Assembly: GCA_910588035.1 (NCBI GenBank)
Contig: CAJUPY010000001.1
Location: forward strand, 187,188 to 251,187
Direction: 5' to 3'
Length of the DNA stretch: 64,000 nt
Source: an uncultured Muribaculaceae bacterium
Lineage (GTDB): Bacteria > Bacteroidota > Bacteroidia > Bacteroidales > Muribaculaceae
In this document: positions 1 to 8,925 of the stretch, one piece after another
Position numbering within the stretch: position 1 is the stretch's first letter
Layout: each line of letters starts with the position of its first letter
Notes under the pieces: generated by a model
What the model was told of the DNA's origin: nothing
Database searches by the model: none
Seen by the model: the letters and a program-made list of their open reading frames with translations, nothing else
Position numbers and translations under genes: made by a program

Positions 1-30
1 GCTACCGTTGCATAAGGAAAGATAAAAATC

Positions 31-816
31 ATGGGCAAAAATAAATTAAAAAAATTCAGCGAGATGGAAACATTCGAACGAGTGTTTCAATTTCCCTTTG
101 CCGCGCTTGAGAACAACAGGTGTGAATTGCGGGGCAAATGGCATGATGAGGTTTTTGGCAACCACAACCCGATTGTGCTTGAACTCGGGTGTGGAAAAGG
201 TGAATACACTGTCGGCATGGCTGAACGGTTTCCAGATAAAAATTTTATCGGAATCGATATAAAAGGTGCACGGATGTGGACCGGAGCCAAAACAGTGAAT
301 CAAAAAAACATCGGCAACGCGGCCTTCTTGAGAACCAACATCGAACTGATCGAAGCATTTTTCGAGCCTGGGGAAGTAGACGAAATCTGGATTACATTTC
401 CCGACCCACAGATGAAGAAGGAGCGTAAACGTCTTACCGGAACCCGATTTCTTGAACTATACCGCCACATCATGAAAGACGGAGGCATCTTGCATCTCAA
501 GACCGACAGTCCTTTTCTTTATACATATACCCACCTGTTGGCGGAACACAACCGACTCGAGACCATTGTCGACACCAAAGACCTCTACAACGATCCTGAC
601 GTAGTCACCGATATACTTGGCATAAAGACCTTTTATGAGCAACAATGGCTCAGCCGCGGTCTCTCAATCAAATATATCTGCTTTCCACTGCCAAAAGACG
701 GAAAGCTTGAAGAACCGCCATATGAAATTGAACCTGATACATACCGGAGTTTTTCCCGTGGCGAACTGCAATGCCCCGAAAAATGTTCTCCAACAGTCAC
801 CCCTATAAAAAAGTAA
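31..816 (+). CDS. trmB: tRNA (guanine-N7-)-methyltransferase
   Basis: This 261-residue protein should methylate N7 of guanosine 46 in the variable loop of tRNAs, using S-adenosylmethionine, in the cytoplasm. The SAM-binding motif ELGCGKGEYT lies at residues 51-60, followed by the acidic-loop strand GIDIKG near 74. The TrmB signature FPDPQMKKERKR follows near residue 125 and matches the FPDPWxKK.R pattern of the family. Length is normal for a Bacteroidota TrmB. It is the first complete gene of a tight + strand operon; the next gene starts 5 bp after its stop. The preceding 30 bases could contain the last codons of an upstream gene (an in-frame TAA at 13-15), but this cannot be judged. Confidence 0.95.
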   Translation: MGKNKLKKFSEMETFERVFQFPFAALENNRCELRGKWHDEVFGNHNPIVLELGCGKGEYTVGMAERFPDKNFIGIDIKGARMWTGAKTVNQKNIGNAAFLRTNIELIEAFFEPGEVDEIWITFPDPQMKKERKRLTGTRFLELYRHIMKDGGILHLKTDSPFLYTYTHLLAEHNRLETIVDTKDLYNDPDVVTDILGIKTFYEQQWLSRGLSIKYICFPLPKDGKLEEPPYEIEPDTYRSFSRGELQCPEKCSPTVTPIKK

Positions 817-821
817 TCGAG

Positions 822-1931
822 ATGGAACACTTGTATCCGAAACAAATCCTTGATGCCCTGGCCAATGTACGTTATCCGGGCACCGGAAAAAATATTGTCG
901 AAAGCGGCATGGTCGAAGACGATATCAGAATCGAAGGCCGTAAAGTCTCTTTCTCCCTGATTTTCGACCGCGCGACAGATCCTTTCATAAAATCATTGGT
1001 CAGAGCCTCTGAGGCCGCCATTTTGACCTATGTCGCTCCCGATGTCGACATCAAAGGTAACATCGCGGTCAAAACGCGGATAGAACAACCCGCACCAACC
1101 GAAAAACCTCTGCCCGGCGTGAAGAACATCATAGGCATTTCATCGGGAAAAGGAGGTGTAGGCAAATCGACTGTCGCAAGCAACATTGCCGTCGCACTTG
1201 CGCGCATGGGATATAAAGTCGGTCTGCTTGACGCCGATATTTTCGGACCGTCGGTTCCCAAAATGTTTGGAACAGAGGGTGAGGAACTTTATATTCATGA
1301 AGTGAATGGACGCAACCTGATCATACCCCACGAACGATATGGCGTCAAGATGCTGTCGATCGGTTTCCTCGTTGACAGCAACAGTGCCCAGGTGTGGCGC
1401 GGAGGCATGGCGTCGAGGGCATTGACACAACTGATCACAGACGCCGACTGGGGAGAACTCGATTACTTCCTGATTGACATGCCGCCCGGAACCAGCGACA
1501 TTCACCTGACTCTGGTGCAGACGCTTGCCATCACGGGGGTCGTGATCGTCACCACACCACAGCCGGTAGCCCTTATAGATGCACGAAAGGGAATCGCCAT
1601 GTTCAAAGATGAACGGATCAACGTTCCGATTCTTGGACTGGTCGAAAACATGGCTTGGTTCACACCGGAGAATCACCCCGATGAACAATATTACATATTC
1701 GGTAAGGAAGGAGGCGTAAAACTTGCCGATGAACTCGGAGTCAAACTGCTCGGTCAGATTCCTTTGGTAATGTCGATCAGAGAAGGAGGTGACAACGGCT
1801 CTCCTATTGCACTTCAAGAAAGTGTCAGTGGTGAAGCTTTCCTGCACATTGCCCGCGAACTGACGGAAGCTGTCGATGAAAGAAACAACGAGCTGCCACC
1901 CACACATGTCGTACAAGTAAACAAAAAATAG
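822..1931 (+). CDS. mrp: Mrp/NBP35-family P-loop ATPase (iron-sulfur carrier homologue)
   Basis: This is a 369-residue Mrp/ApbC-type ATPase, a family that carries or inserts Fe-S clusters in the cytoplasm. An N-terminal DUF59-like domain covers about residues 1-85. The deviant Walker A GKGGVGKST is at 109-117, with the switch motif DMPPGTSD further on. I chose the ATG at 822, not the in-frame ATG at 771, because 771 lies inside trmB and the family begins near MxxLYPKxIxDALxxVRYPG. Oddly, the translation contains no cysteine at all: the CxxC that normally follows the NM-F segment is replaced by ENMAWFTPENHPDEQYYIFG. An Fe-S scaffold role by the usual ligands is therefore unlikely. It sits 5 bp after trmB and 2 bp before aroQ. 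Confidence 0.93.
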   Translation: MEHLYPKQILDALANVRYPGTGKNIVESGMVEDDIRIEGRKVSFSLIFDRATDPFIKSLVRASEAAILTYVAPDVDIKGNIAVKTRIEQPAPTEKPLPGVKNIIGISSGKGGVGKSTVASNIAVALARMGYKVGLLDADIFGPSVPKMFGTEGEELYIHEVNGRNLIIPHERYGVKMLSIGFLVDSNSAQVWRGGMASRALTQLITDADWGELDYFLIDMPPGTSDIHLTLVQTLAITGVVIVTTPQPVALIDARKGIAMFKDERINVPILGLVENMAWFTPENHPDEQYYIFGKEGGVKLADELGVKLLGQIPLVMSIREGGDNGSPIALQESVSGEAFLHIARELTEAVDERNNELPPTHVVQVNKK

Positions 1932-1933
1932 CA

Positions 1934-2356
1934 ATGCAGCGAGTACTGATCATCAACGGTCCAAATCTTAATTTGCTCGGTGTGCGCGAACCTGAGATCT
2001 ACGGAAACAGATCAATGGAAGACTACATTGACGAACTAAGGGACTTATTTCTTGACGTTGAGATAGATTATTTCCAATCAAATCATGAAGGGGAGATAAT
2101 CGACAGACTTCACGCCGACGGATTTGACAATTCGCTTGAAGGAATAATTCTGAATGCCGGGGCATATACCCACACCTCGCTCGCCATTGCAGATGCGATC
2201 TCAGCAATAGAACGCCCTGTCATAGAAGTGCATATCTCAAATATTCATTCGCGAGAGGAGATACGCCACCGGTCTATGATTTCAGGAGTGTGCAAAGGTG
2301 TTATAGCGGGGTTCGGACTCGACAGCTATCGACTTGCCGTTGAAGCGTTAATCTGA
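1934..2356 (+). CDS. aroQ: 3-dehydroquinate dehydratase, type II
   Basis: This 140-residue cytoplasmic enzyme dehydrates 3-dehydroquinate to 3-dehydroshikimate in the shikimate pathway. The type II signature is clear: IINGPNLNLLGVREPEIYG at the N-terminus with the catalytic tyrosine in EIYG, the NAGAYTHTSLAIADAI segment, and EVHISN with the catalytic histidine followed by the arginine-bearing HSREEIRHRS. Length matches the dodecameric type II family (about 140-150). It starts 2 bp after mrp. aroE, the next pathway enzyme, lies about 2.8 kb downstream in a separate transcription unit. Confidence 0.97.
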   Translation: MQRVLIINGPNLNLLGVREPEIYGNRSMEDYIDELRDLFLDVEIDYFQSNHEGEIIDRLHADGFDNSLEGIILNAGAYTHTSLAIADAISAIERPVIEVHISNIHSREEIRHRSMISGVCKGVIAGFGLDSYRLAVEALI

Positions 2357-2364
2357 TATCGGCC

Positions 2365-2997
2365 ATGACTGAACAACTTGAAGAATATATTCTGAAGCAT
2401 ATCTCGCCCGAACCGCCGTCACTGAAACAGTTGAACCGCGACACCAATGTCTACCATCTCTACAGCCGCATGTGTTCCGGACATCTTCAGGGACGCATTC
2501 TGAAAATGTTGACCACGATGATCAAACCGCGTCGCATACTCGAGTTGGGAACATTCACCGGATATTCAGCCTTGTGTTTTGCGGAAGGAATGCCCGAGGG
2601 GTGTGAATTGCACACCGTTGAGATTGACGACGAAATCGAAGATTTCACTTCTGAACGTTTTAAAGCATCAGACCGCCACGACGACATCCACTTCCATATC
2701 GGAGATGCTCTCGATGTTATCTCAGGGCTGGAAGGTGAATTCGATCTGGTTTTCATTGACGCCAACAAGCGACGCTATACCGAGTATTATGAAGCTGTGT
2801 TGCCGCGTGTCAGCCACGGAGGATATATTTTAGCCGACAACACCCTCTGGGACGGAAAAGTAATCGACCCGGAGGCCATGCATGAGCCACAGACTGAAGG
2901 AGTGATGAAATTCAATGACATTGTCGCACGTGACCCTCGTGTCGAAACGGTAATCATTCCGTTGCGCGATGGGTTGACAATTATGAGAAAACTATAA
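2365..2997 (+). CDS. class I SAM-dependent O-methyltransferase
   Basis: This 210-residue protein resembles the catechol/caffeoyl-CoA-type O-methyltransferases (YrrM-like). SAM motif I reads ILELGTFTGYSAL near residues 58-70, motif II HTVEIDDE ends with the acidic residue expected to bind the ribose, and FDLVFIDANKRRYTEYYE carries the metal-binding aspartate. ADNTLWDGKV is the post-motif with the second acidic/Asn pair. The substrate cannot be read from sequence. It begins 8 bp after aroQ and is probably co-transcribed with the trmB-bcp operon. Relatives annotated as tRNA 5-hydroxyuridine methyltransferase (TrmR) share this architecture, so a tRNA-modifying role is possible given trmB nearby, but this is inference. 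Confidence 0.88.
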   Translation: MTEQLEEYILKHISPEPPSLKQLNRDTNVYHLYSRMCSGHLQGRILKMLTTMIKPRRILELGTFTGYSALCFAEGMPEGCELHTVEIDDEIEDFTSERFKASDRHDDIHFHIGDALDVISGLEGEFDLVFIDANKRRYTEYYEAVLPRVSHGGYILADNTLWDGKVIDPEAMHEPQTEGVMKFNDIVARDPRVETVIIPLRDGLTIMRKL

Positions 2998-3012
2998 GGA
3001 TCTATTGATAGA

Positions 3013-3618
3013 ATGATAAGAAATCTATTGTTTGATTTAGGTGGTGTCATCATGGACATCAGACGCGAGAACGCAGTCGAGTCACTGAAGCGCATAGGCA
3101 TGGAGAAAGCCGATGAATTACTTGGCGAATATGCTCAGAAAGGACCATTTCTTCTTCTGGAAGAAGGCAGTATCTCTCCGGCTGAATTCCGTGACGAAGT
3201 CAGAAAAGAGATTAAAGGCGATGTAACAGACGAACAGATCGACAGCGCGTTCTGTGATTTTCTAATCGGTATTCCCGAAAAACGGTTACACGATCTTGAA
3301 TCTTTAAGAGAAAAAGGATACCACATTTTCATGTTGTCGAACACCAATCCGATAATGTGGCACTCACGCATAGCCGATGAATTTCGCAAACTCGGACATG
3401 ACATGGACCATTATTTCGAAGGTGAGGTCACTTCTTTCGAGGCCGGATGCTGTAAACCCGATGAGAAAATTTTCAAACTTGTAGAAGATAAATTCGGAAT
3501 ATGTCCGGACGAGACAATATTCTTCGACGACTCGATGAGTAACATTGAGGCAGCCCGCAAACTCGGCTTCGATGTCCGTTTAGTCTCTCCCGGAACAGAG
3601 TTCATCAATCTTTTATGA
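3013..3618 (+). CDS. HAD-superfamily hydrolase (YihX-like phosphatase)
   Basis: This 201-residue cytoplasmic protein has the four HAD motifs: FDLGGVIMD (nucleophile Asp8), MLSNTNP (motif II), the lysine in KPDEKIF (motif III) and FFDDSMSNIEAA (motif IV, paired aspartates). The second acidic residue of motif I is Gly (D-L-G), as is usual in the YihX/epoxide-hydrolase-N branch. The helical cap between motif I and II fits subclass I. Substrates of this group are sugar phosphates or nucleotides such as FMN; adjacency to ribF with a 4-bp ATGA overlap makes a flavin-related dephosphorylation attractive but unproven. Confidence 0.88.
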   Translation: MIRNLLFDLGGVIMDIRRENAVESLKRIGMEKADELLGEYAQKGPFLLLEEGSISPAEFRDEVRKEIKGDVTDEQIDSAFCDFLIGIPEKRLHDLESLREKGYHIFMLSNTNPIMWHSRIADEFRKLGHDMDHYFEGEVTSFEAGCCKPDEKIFKLVEDKFGICPDETIFFDDSMSNIEAARKLGFDVRLVSPGTEFINLL

Positions 3619-4535
3619 AACAAAGCCCCAAAATAGCTACAATCGGAATGTTTGACGGTGTCCACTCCGGACATCGGTTTGTGATTGAGTTTCTGGAAAA
3701 GAAAGCTGCTGAAAAAGCACTTTCACCTGCGGTATTCACATTTTCAAACCACCCGTTGACAGTTGTAAAACCAGAAGTGGCCCCGAAACTACTCACAACC
3801 GCCTCTGAAAAAGAGCGTCTTTTGAGGCTGTCGGGTATCGAATTTGTCCATACCGAAGAATTCACGTCAGAAATTCGCCGGCTGAATTCGAGAGAATATA
3901 TCAGGCTGCTGCGCGACCGATATAATGTCAAAACCATTGCCTTAGGCTTCAATAACCACATTGGCTGTGACATTGAGACTGATTTCAACGGATATTGTAA
4001 AATCGGAACAGAAGAAGATGTCGAGATCATCATGGCTCCTCAATTTGTCAATGGCGTCACACCTGTCAGCTCAACTTCGATAAGAAAACATCTGTCATCG
4101 GGCGACATAGAAGAAGCCAACGAAATTCTCGGTTACAGTTACAATCTCTCCGGAAAAGTGATCTCAGGCAAACATCTTGGTCGAACAATCGGATTTCCAA
4201 CGGCAAATATCGAACCGGAATCTCAATTCAAACTGATACCTGCCAACGGTGTCTATGTCTGCACCGCGTCATTAAACTCAAGTCAAGCCTATCCGGCAAT
4301 GGTCAATATCGGCCATCGTCCGACGGTTGACAGACCCGATGCGCCAGCTACGATTGAGGCTCACCTGATAGGTTATGACGGAGACCTTTATGGTGATGAA
4401 TTAACCATTTCATTCATCAGACACCTGAGATCTGAAATCAGATTCAACAACATCGGCGAATTGAAAACTCAGCTTGAGGCCGACAAACATAATGTATTAA
4501 AAGAATTATCAAATATTTTTAAATCAGATGTTTAA
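3615..4535 (+). CDS. ribF: bifunctional riboflavin kinase / FAD synthetase
   Basis: This 306-residue enzyme converts riboflavin to FMN and FMN to FAD in the cytoplasm. The N-terminal nucleotidyltransferase domain carries GMFDGVHSGH (GxFDGxHxGH) and the SSTSIRKHL segment. The C-terminal flavokinase domain carries GRTIGFPTANIEPE with the PTAN motif, and NGVYV. Both domains are complete and the length is typical (about 305-315). Its start overlaps the HAD stop by 4 bp and its stop overlaps the bcp start by 8 bp, so translation is probably coupled. I see no FMN riboswitch in front of the operon. Confidence 0.97.
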   Translation: MKQSPKIATIGMFDGVHSGHRFVIEFLEKKAAEKALSPAVFTFSNHPLTVVKPEVAPKLLTTASEKERLLRLSGIEFVHTEEFTSEIRRLNSREYIRLLRDRYNVKTIALGFNNHIGCDIETDFNGYCKIGTEEDVEIIMAPQFVNGVTPVSSTSIRKHLSSGDIEEANEILGYSYNLSGKVISGKHLGRTIGFPTANIEPESQFKLIPANGVYVCTASLNSSQAYPAMVNIGHRPTVDRPDAPATIEAHLIGYDGDLYGDELTISFIRHLRSEIRFNNIGELKTQLEADKHNVLKELSNIFKSDV

Positions 4536-4986
4536 CATTGGAGACAAAGTGCCTGACGTTCTTGGCACAGACCAAAATGGCAAAGAAGTGAAACTCAGCG
4601 ACTATGCGGGTAAAACGATAGCTCTCTATTTCTATCCGAAAGACATGACAAGCGGTTGCACCGCCCAGGCATGCAACCTCAGAGACAATTATCACGCACT
4701 TGAAGCTGCCGGATACCAGATTATAGGAGTCAGCGTCGATTCGGCTGAAAGTCACAAAAAATTCATACAGAAAAACGGGTTGCCCTTTCCTCTGATTTCT
4801 GACACTGATCACAAATTAGTTGAAGAATTTGGAGTTTGGGCTGAAAAATCAATGTATGGACGTAAATACATGGGCACACTGCGAACGACTTTCATTATCT
4901 CTCCCGACCACATTGTCGAACGTATAATCGGTCCTAAGCAGGTTAAGACCAAAATTCACGCCGAGCAAATCATCAATGGTGAATGA
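4528..4986 (+). CDS. bcp: thioredoxin-dependent peroxiredoxin (Bcp/PrxQ)
   Basis: This 152-residue cytoplasmic peroxiredoxin reduces hydrogen peroxide and organic peroxides using thioredoxin. The active-site segment YPKDMTSGCTAQAC holds the peroxidatic Cys44 and the resolving Cys49, the 1-x4-C arrangement of PrxQ. The downstream TTFIISP matches the conserved arginine/strand region of the family. It closes the operon and overlaps the end of ribF by 8 bp. The 130 bp after it are AT-rich and hold the aroE promoter; I find no convincing hairpin terminator. Confidence 0.95.
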   Translation: MFNIGDKVPDVLGTDQNGKEVKLSDYAGKTIALYFYPKDMTSGCTAQACNLRDNYHALEAAGYQIIGVSVDSAESHKKFIQKNGLPFPLISDTDHKLVEEFGVWAEKSMYGRKYMGTLRTTFIISPDHIVERIIGPKQVKTKIHAEQIINGE

Positions 4987-5079
4987 AATGCGGCCTGTGC
5001 AAATGAATGATTTTTCGCAATCTATCGTCAGAATAAGAAAATTTCGTTCATTTTTAGACTGATTTTTCCGACATAATAT

Positions 5080-5089
5080 TAATTTTGCA
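5080..5089 (+). promoter_or_regulatory. Bacteroidota -7 promoter element for aroE operon
   Basis: TAATTTTGCA fits the TAnnTTTG consensus of the Bacteroidota housekeeping sigma factor and lies 26 bp before the aroE ATG. The matching -33 TTTG is not well formed (a TTTTTCC run is present). Confidence 0.55.
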
Positions 5090-5115
5090 TTTTAAAACAA
5101 TTTAACAACTTGAAG

Positions 5116-5880
5116 ATGCAGAATTCGAACAAGAAGATCTATGGGCTGATCGGCTTTCCATTGGGTCATTCGTTCTCGCAAAACTATTTCAACCAGAAAT
5201 TTGAAGCTGAGAACATAAACGCCGAATATGTAAATTTCGAGATTCCCGACATAGGCGATCTGATGGAAATTTTTGCAGAAAACCCGGGGCTTTCAGGCCT
5301 TAACGTCACTTTGCCATACAAAGAACAGGTGATGGCATACATGGATGAGATAGATTCACAAGCCGAACGAATCGGTGCGGTCAATGTCATCAAGATCATG
5401 CATAAAAAAAATGGAGACCTGATGCTGAAAGGCTTCAACAGCGATATCATCGGATTCACCGACTCCATTCTGCCGCTGCTTAATGACAGACATCCCAAGG
5501 CACTTGTACTTGGAACCGGCGGTGCGTCCAGAGCCATCAGGGTCGGCTTGCGAAACCTGGGCATCGAACCAGTTCTTGTCTCAAGAACGAAACGCGAAGA
5601 CGTGTTGACTTACGAGGAACTCACACCAGAGGTCATGAAAGAACATCTTGTCATTGTCAACACCACCCCGGTCGGCATGTACCCACACATAGACTGTTGT
5701 CCGGACATTCCCTATGAATGTCTGACACCTGACCACCTGTGCTATGATCTGATTTACAACCCCGATGTCACTCTTTTCATGAAAAAAAGTGCCGAATACG
5801 GTGCTATAGTTAAAAACGGTCTTGAGATGCTGCTACTGCAAGCCTTCGCCTCATGGAACATCTGGACCGAAAATCAATAA
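5116..5880 (+). CDS. aroE: shikimate dehydrogenase (NADP+)
   Basis: This 254-residue enzyme reduces 3-dehydroshikimate to shikimate with NADPH. Visible landmarks are the substrate-binding FPLGHSFSQNYF, NVTLPYKEQV with the catalytic lysine, GAVNVIK, the GFNSD aspartate, the glycine-rich LGTGGASRAI NADP site, NTTPVGMYP, and the C-terminal NGLEMLLLQAF. I use the ATG at 5116; a TTG two codons earlier (5110) is in frame but the ATG is better placed after the -7 element at 5080. It is followed 2 bp later by the YeiH-type transporter gene. Confidence 0.96.
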   Translation: MQNSNKKIYGLIGFPLGHSFSQNYFNQKFEAENINAEYVNFEIPDIGDLMEIFAENPGLSGLNVTLPYKEQVMAYMDEIDSQAERIGAVNVIKIMHKKNGDLMLKGFNSDIIGFTDSILPLLNDRHPKALVLGTGGASRAIRVGLRNLGIEPVLVSRTKREDVLTYEELTPEVMKEHLVIVNTTPVGMYPHIDCCPDIPYECLTPDHLCYDLIYNPDVTLFMKKSAEYGAIVKNGLEMLLLQAFASWNIWTENQ

Positions 5881-5882
5881 TT

Positions 5883-6866
5883 ATGGAAAAACAGAAAAAC
5901 TCTAATTTTATAGGATTAATCCCGAGCAAATACATCTACATATTTGTCATTTTCTTTCTTCTGATGCCTTGGGATAAGATCGGACTACCGACACTTGCCG
6001 TCAGTCCGGCCGTCGCTTTGTTCTCAGGGCTCGTGTTCGCGTTCATCTGTACGATGCCTTATGCGACTTTCAACAAGAAAGCATCTAAATATCTTCTTCA
6101 AGCTTCGGTTGTCGGATTGGGATTCGGCATGAACGTGACCCAATCGCTGAAATCAGGCAGTGAAGGAATGCTATTCACAGTAGTTTCAGTGATCGGAGTC
6201 ATGGCGTTCGGCGTTTTATTCGGTTACTGGCTTCACATCAACCGCAAGACGGCTTATCTGATTTCATCTGGAACAGCGATCTGTGGTGGCAGTGCGATCG
6301 CAGCTGTTGGCCCCGTGCTCAAAGCCAATGAAAATGAGATGGCGGTCTCGCTGGGTGTGATTTTCATTCTCAATGCAATCGCACTGTTCATCTTCCCGCC
6401 CATAGGCCACATGCTTGACATGTCTCAGGCTCAGTTCGGAACGTGGGCTGCAATTGCTATACACGACACTTCTTCTGTTGTCGGAGCCGGAGATGCATAC
6501 GGACATGAGGCATGTCAGATTGCGACGCTGATCAAATGCACACGCGCCCTGTGGATTATTCCGTTGGCATTTGCCACAATGGCTATTTTCCGCGATAAGG
6601 CCAGCAAAATCTCAATTCCATGGTTTATCTTCCTGTTTGTCCTGGCCATGATAATCAACACCTATTGCGGTCTTCCGGAAGTTTTTACCGGTGCGTTGGT
6701 CTATATTGCGAAAAAGTTGCTTGTCGTGACGCTCTTTTTCATCGGAGCAAGCCTTTCAGTCGCCATGATAAGACAGGTAGGCATCAAACCATTGTTGTTG
6801 GCGATAATACTCTGGATCATCATTGGAGTTGCGAGTCTCGCGGTCGTTATGTCGACTATAGACTAA
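5883..6866 (+). CDS. YeiH/UPF0324 family putative sulfate exporter
   Basis: This 327-residue inner-membrane protein has about ten hydrophobic helices and the UPF0324 hallmarks GTAICGGSAIAAVGP, AIHDTSSVVGAG and KCTRALWI. The family is annotated as putative sulfate exporter on weak evidence, so the substrate is unknown. I start at the ATG at 5883 (MEKQKNSNFIG), two bases after the aroE stop, because the longer reading from 5853 lies inside aroE. The gene ends 25 bp before comEC and the two are probably transcribed together. Confidence 0.88.
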   Translation: MEKQKNSNFIGLIPSKYIYIFVIFFLLMPWDKIGLPTLAVSPAVALFSGLVFAFICTMPYATFNKKASKYLLQASVVGLGFGMNVTQSLKSGSEGMLFTVVSVIGVMAFGVLFGYWLHINRKTAYLISSGTAICGGSAIAAVGPVLKANENEMAVSLGVIFILNAIALFIFPPIGHMLDMSQAQFGTWAAIAIHDTSSVVGAGDAYGHEACQIATLIKCTRALWIIPLAFATMAIFRDKASKISIPWFIFLFVLAMIINTYCGLPEVFTGALVYIAKKLLVVTLFFIGASLSVAMIRQVGIKPLLLAIILWIIIGVASLAVVMSTID

Positions 6867-6891
6867 GCCGTTATTTCTCAAACTCTCTCCC

Positions 6892-8925
6892 TTGAAACCT
6901 CCGTTGTCATACACACCCCTGCTACCGGCATTGCTTGCGCTGGTAGCAGGGGTTTTGCTTTGTGTCTGGTTCACTGGGGCCGCTGTCGGTTGGTGTCTGA
7001 TGATTATATCTTTTGTCTTGACATTTAACGGTCATCGATCGGTAGCCGCTCTAACTTGCATTGCATTGACCGGGTGGCTGACAGCAGAAATTCATCGACC
7101 GGTCAGTCCATTCGATAACGAAAATGTGAAAATGACCGTTTCGGGAACTGTCGAGCATGTCTATGAATACACATCTGGTTTAGTGGCTGACATAAATGTT
7201 GACAGTCAATTCAAAAATGATTCTGCCATATCAGCGATCAGGCCATTTTTGGTGAGAATTACGGTTCCGACCATATCCCATTTACCTAAACCTGGCGAAA
7301 CAGTGTTTTTCACCGGTGTGTTCAACACGGTCAAAGCCAGGCAAGGGATCCCTGATGAGATCGACTTCACCCAAAGTTTATTGATCAAAGGCATATCTTC
7401 GACAGCGTTCGTCAAAGAAAATGACTTCCACATAACCGGCCGTAATCAATCACTGTTCTGGAAAATCAGATATCTCAAGGACCGGGTAAACTATTTCATC
7501 TACACCTCGGGGGTTGATGCCGCTACATCAGACTTTCTTTCGGCCACACTTACGGGTGATTCATCGGCTTTAGGCCATGAATCACGTACCCTTTTTTCAG
7601 CCGCCGGTCTCGCCCATATACTTGCCTTGAGCGGTGCACACGTAATGATTCTGGCTGCAGTTCTGGCAATCGGTCTGTTTCCGCTGACGCTGTTTCAATT
7701 CAACAGACTGAGAATCATATGCACTATCATCGCCCTGTGGACATTTGCGGTCATGACCGGATTGTCACCGTCGGTCACACGTGCCGTCATCATGACCACC
7801 ACTGTTTCATGTGCATATCTGCTCGGACGACGCAACGTATCGATGAATGCTTTAATGGCTGCGGCAATGTTAATAATCTTGTTTGATCCGCAATCTCTGT
7901 TTCTTCCCGGATTTCAGCTGTCGTTTGCCGCAGTTGCAGCGATCATTCTGCTTCACCAACGCATCAACCCATTCAATCACCACCGACTTTTTATAAGAAC
8001 TGCTGCATCAATATTTCTCCTGCCATGTGTCGCCATGCTCGCCACTGCCCCGATATCGATCTATTATTTCCATTATTTTCCATTGGCGTTTCTGATAGTT
8101 TCAGTTCCTGCAACATACCTTCTGACCATTGTCATAGGCGGTGGTGTGGTTCTTGTCATTTTGACAGCTTTATCTGTTCCCCACTCTTTTCTATGCTCGG
8201 TTATGGATCAGATGTATGACTTAGCAAACAAGATGATGGAATGGGCTGTATCTATTTCAGGATCGGTAATCGATAACATTTACATCGACGGGGTGACCAC
8301 CATGCTGCTTTTGCTCATTCCTGTTTCAATTGCCGCACTTGTCCACTACCGGAATCTCTCATGGGCTGTGGCAACTGTTCTGATCGCTATGGCATCGACG
8401 GCATCTTTTGTTTTGTCAAGACCTGTCTACAGCGATCACGAACTTTTCATAACCACAGAATCAGATGTCACCAATTTTCTGATTAAAGAACATTCCAACC
8501 TGTTTTTCATAACCAATGCACCTGAAACGAGAGTCGGCTACATGATTGAGAATTATAGTTTTCGGTACAAAGATTACATGGGACGCAGGAAGATTGATTC
8601 GTTGACACATATCTCAGGTCTGACAGAATCAGAAAATATTTATTTTGACGGAAGAAGACTGTGGTGGAGAGGAGCATTGTTCGCCATCATTGATTCTGAC
8701 TCAGACTTGCGGCCAATGATTCCACGACCCGACTATGCTGTCGTTTGCCGTGGATTCAGACTTGACATCTGCGACGTAGACTCAATTATCAATCCGACAG
8801 AGATTCTTCTAAGCAACGATCTGAACCTCACGCGTCACGACAGCTACGTCTCGGAACTTGAAGAAAAAGGTATCAGATACACTTCGCTCCGCAAAACCGG
8901 ACTATTTCATCTCACTGACAAGTAA
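6892..8925 (+). CDS. comEC: ComEC/Rec2-family competence membrane protein
   Basis: This 677-residue polytopic membrane protein resembles ComEC, the channel that moves single-stranded DNA across the inner membrane during natural transformation. The N-terminal helices and the DUF4131-like beta domain cover roughly residues 1-190; the Competence domain follows, with HILALSGAHVMILAA, TGLSPSVTRAVIM and FLPGFQLSFAAVAAI. There is no C-terminal metallo-beta-lactamase domain (no HxHxDH motif), which I believe is common in Bacteroidota ComEC. The start is a TTG at 6892; no ATG or GTG in frame precedes the first membrane helix. The 3' end overlaps the convergent glycosyltransferase by 19 bp. Confidence 0.85.
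   Translation: MKPPLSYTPLLPALLALVAGVLLCVWFTGAAVGWCLMIISFVLTFNGHRSVAALTCIALTGWLTAEIHRPVSPFDNENVKMTVSGTVEHVYEYTSGLVADINVDSQFKNDSAISAIRPFLVRITVPTISHLPKPGETVFFTGVFNTVKARQGIPDEIDFTQSLLIKGISSTAFVKENDFHITGRNQSLFWKIRYLKDRVNYFIYTSGVDAATSDFLSATLTGDSSALGHESRTLFSAAGLAHILALSGAHVMILAAVLAIGLFPLTLFQFNRLRIICTIIALWTFAVMTGLSPSVTRAVIMTTTVSCAYLLGRRNVSMNALMAAAMLIILFDPQSLFLPGFQLSFAAVAAIILLHQRINPFNHHRLFIRTAASIFLLPCVAMLATAPISIYYFHYFPLAFLIVSVPATYLLTIVIGGGVVLVILTALSVPHSFLCSVMDQMYDLANKMMEWAVSISGSVIDNIYIDGVTTMLLLLIPVSIAALVHYRNLSWAVATVLIAMASTASFVLSRPVYSDHELFITTESDVTNFLIKEHSNLFFITNAPETRVGYMIENYSFRYKDYMGRRKIDSLTHISGLTESENIYFDGRRLWWRGALFAIIDSDSDLRPMIPRPDYAVVCRGFRLDICDVDSIINPTEILLSNDLNLTRHDSYVSELEEKGIRYTSLRKTGLFHLTDK

Noticed and set aside
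771..821. Upstream start of the Mrp frame
   Set aside because: It overlaps the 3' end of trmB and adds 17 residues without family similarity; the ATG at 822 is favoured.
1140..1934. 264-codon open frame on the minus strand inside mrp
   Set aside because: It is an antisense shadow of the Mrp gene with no motif.
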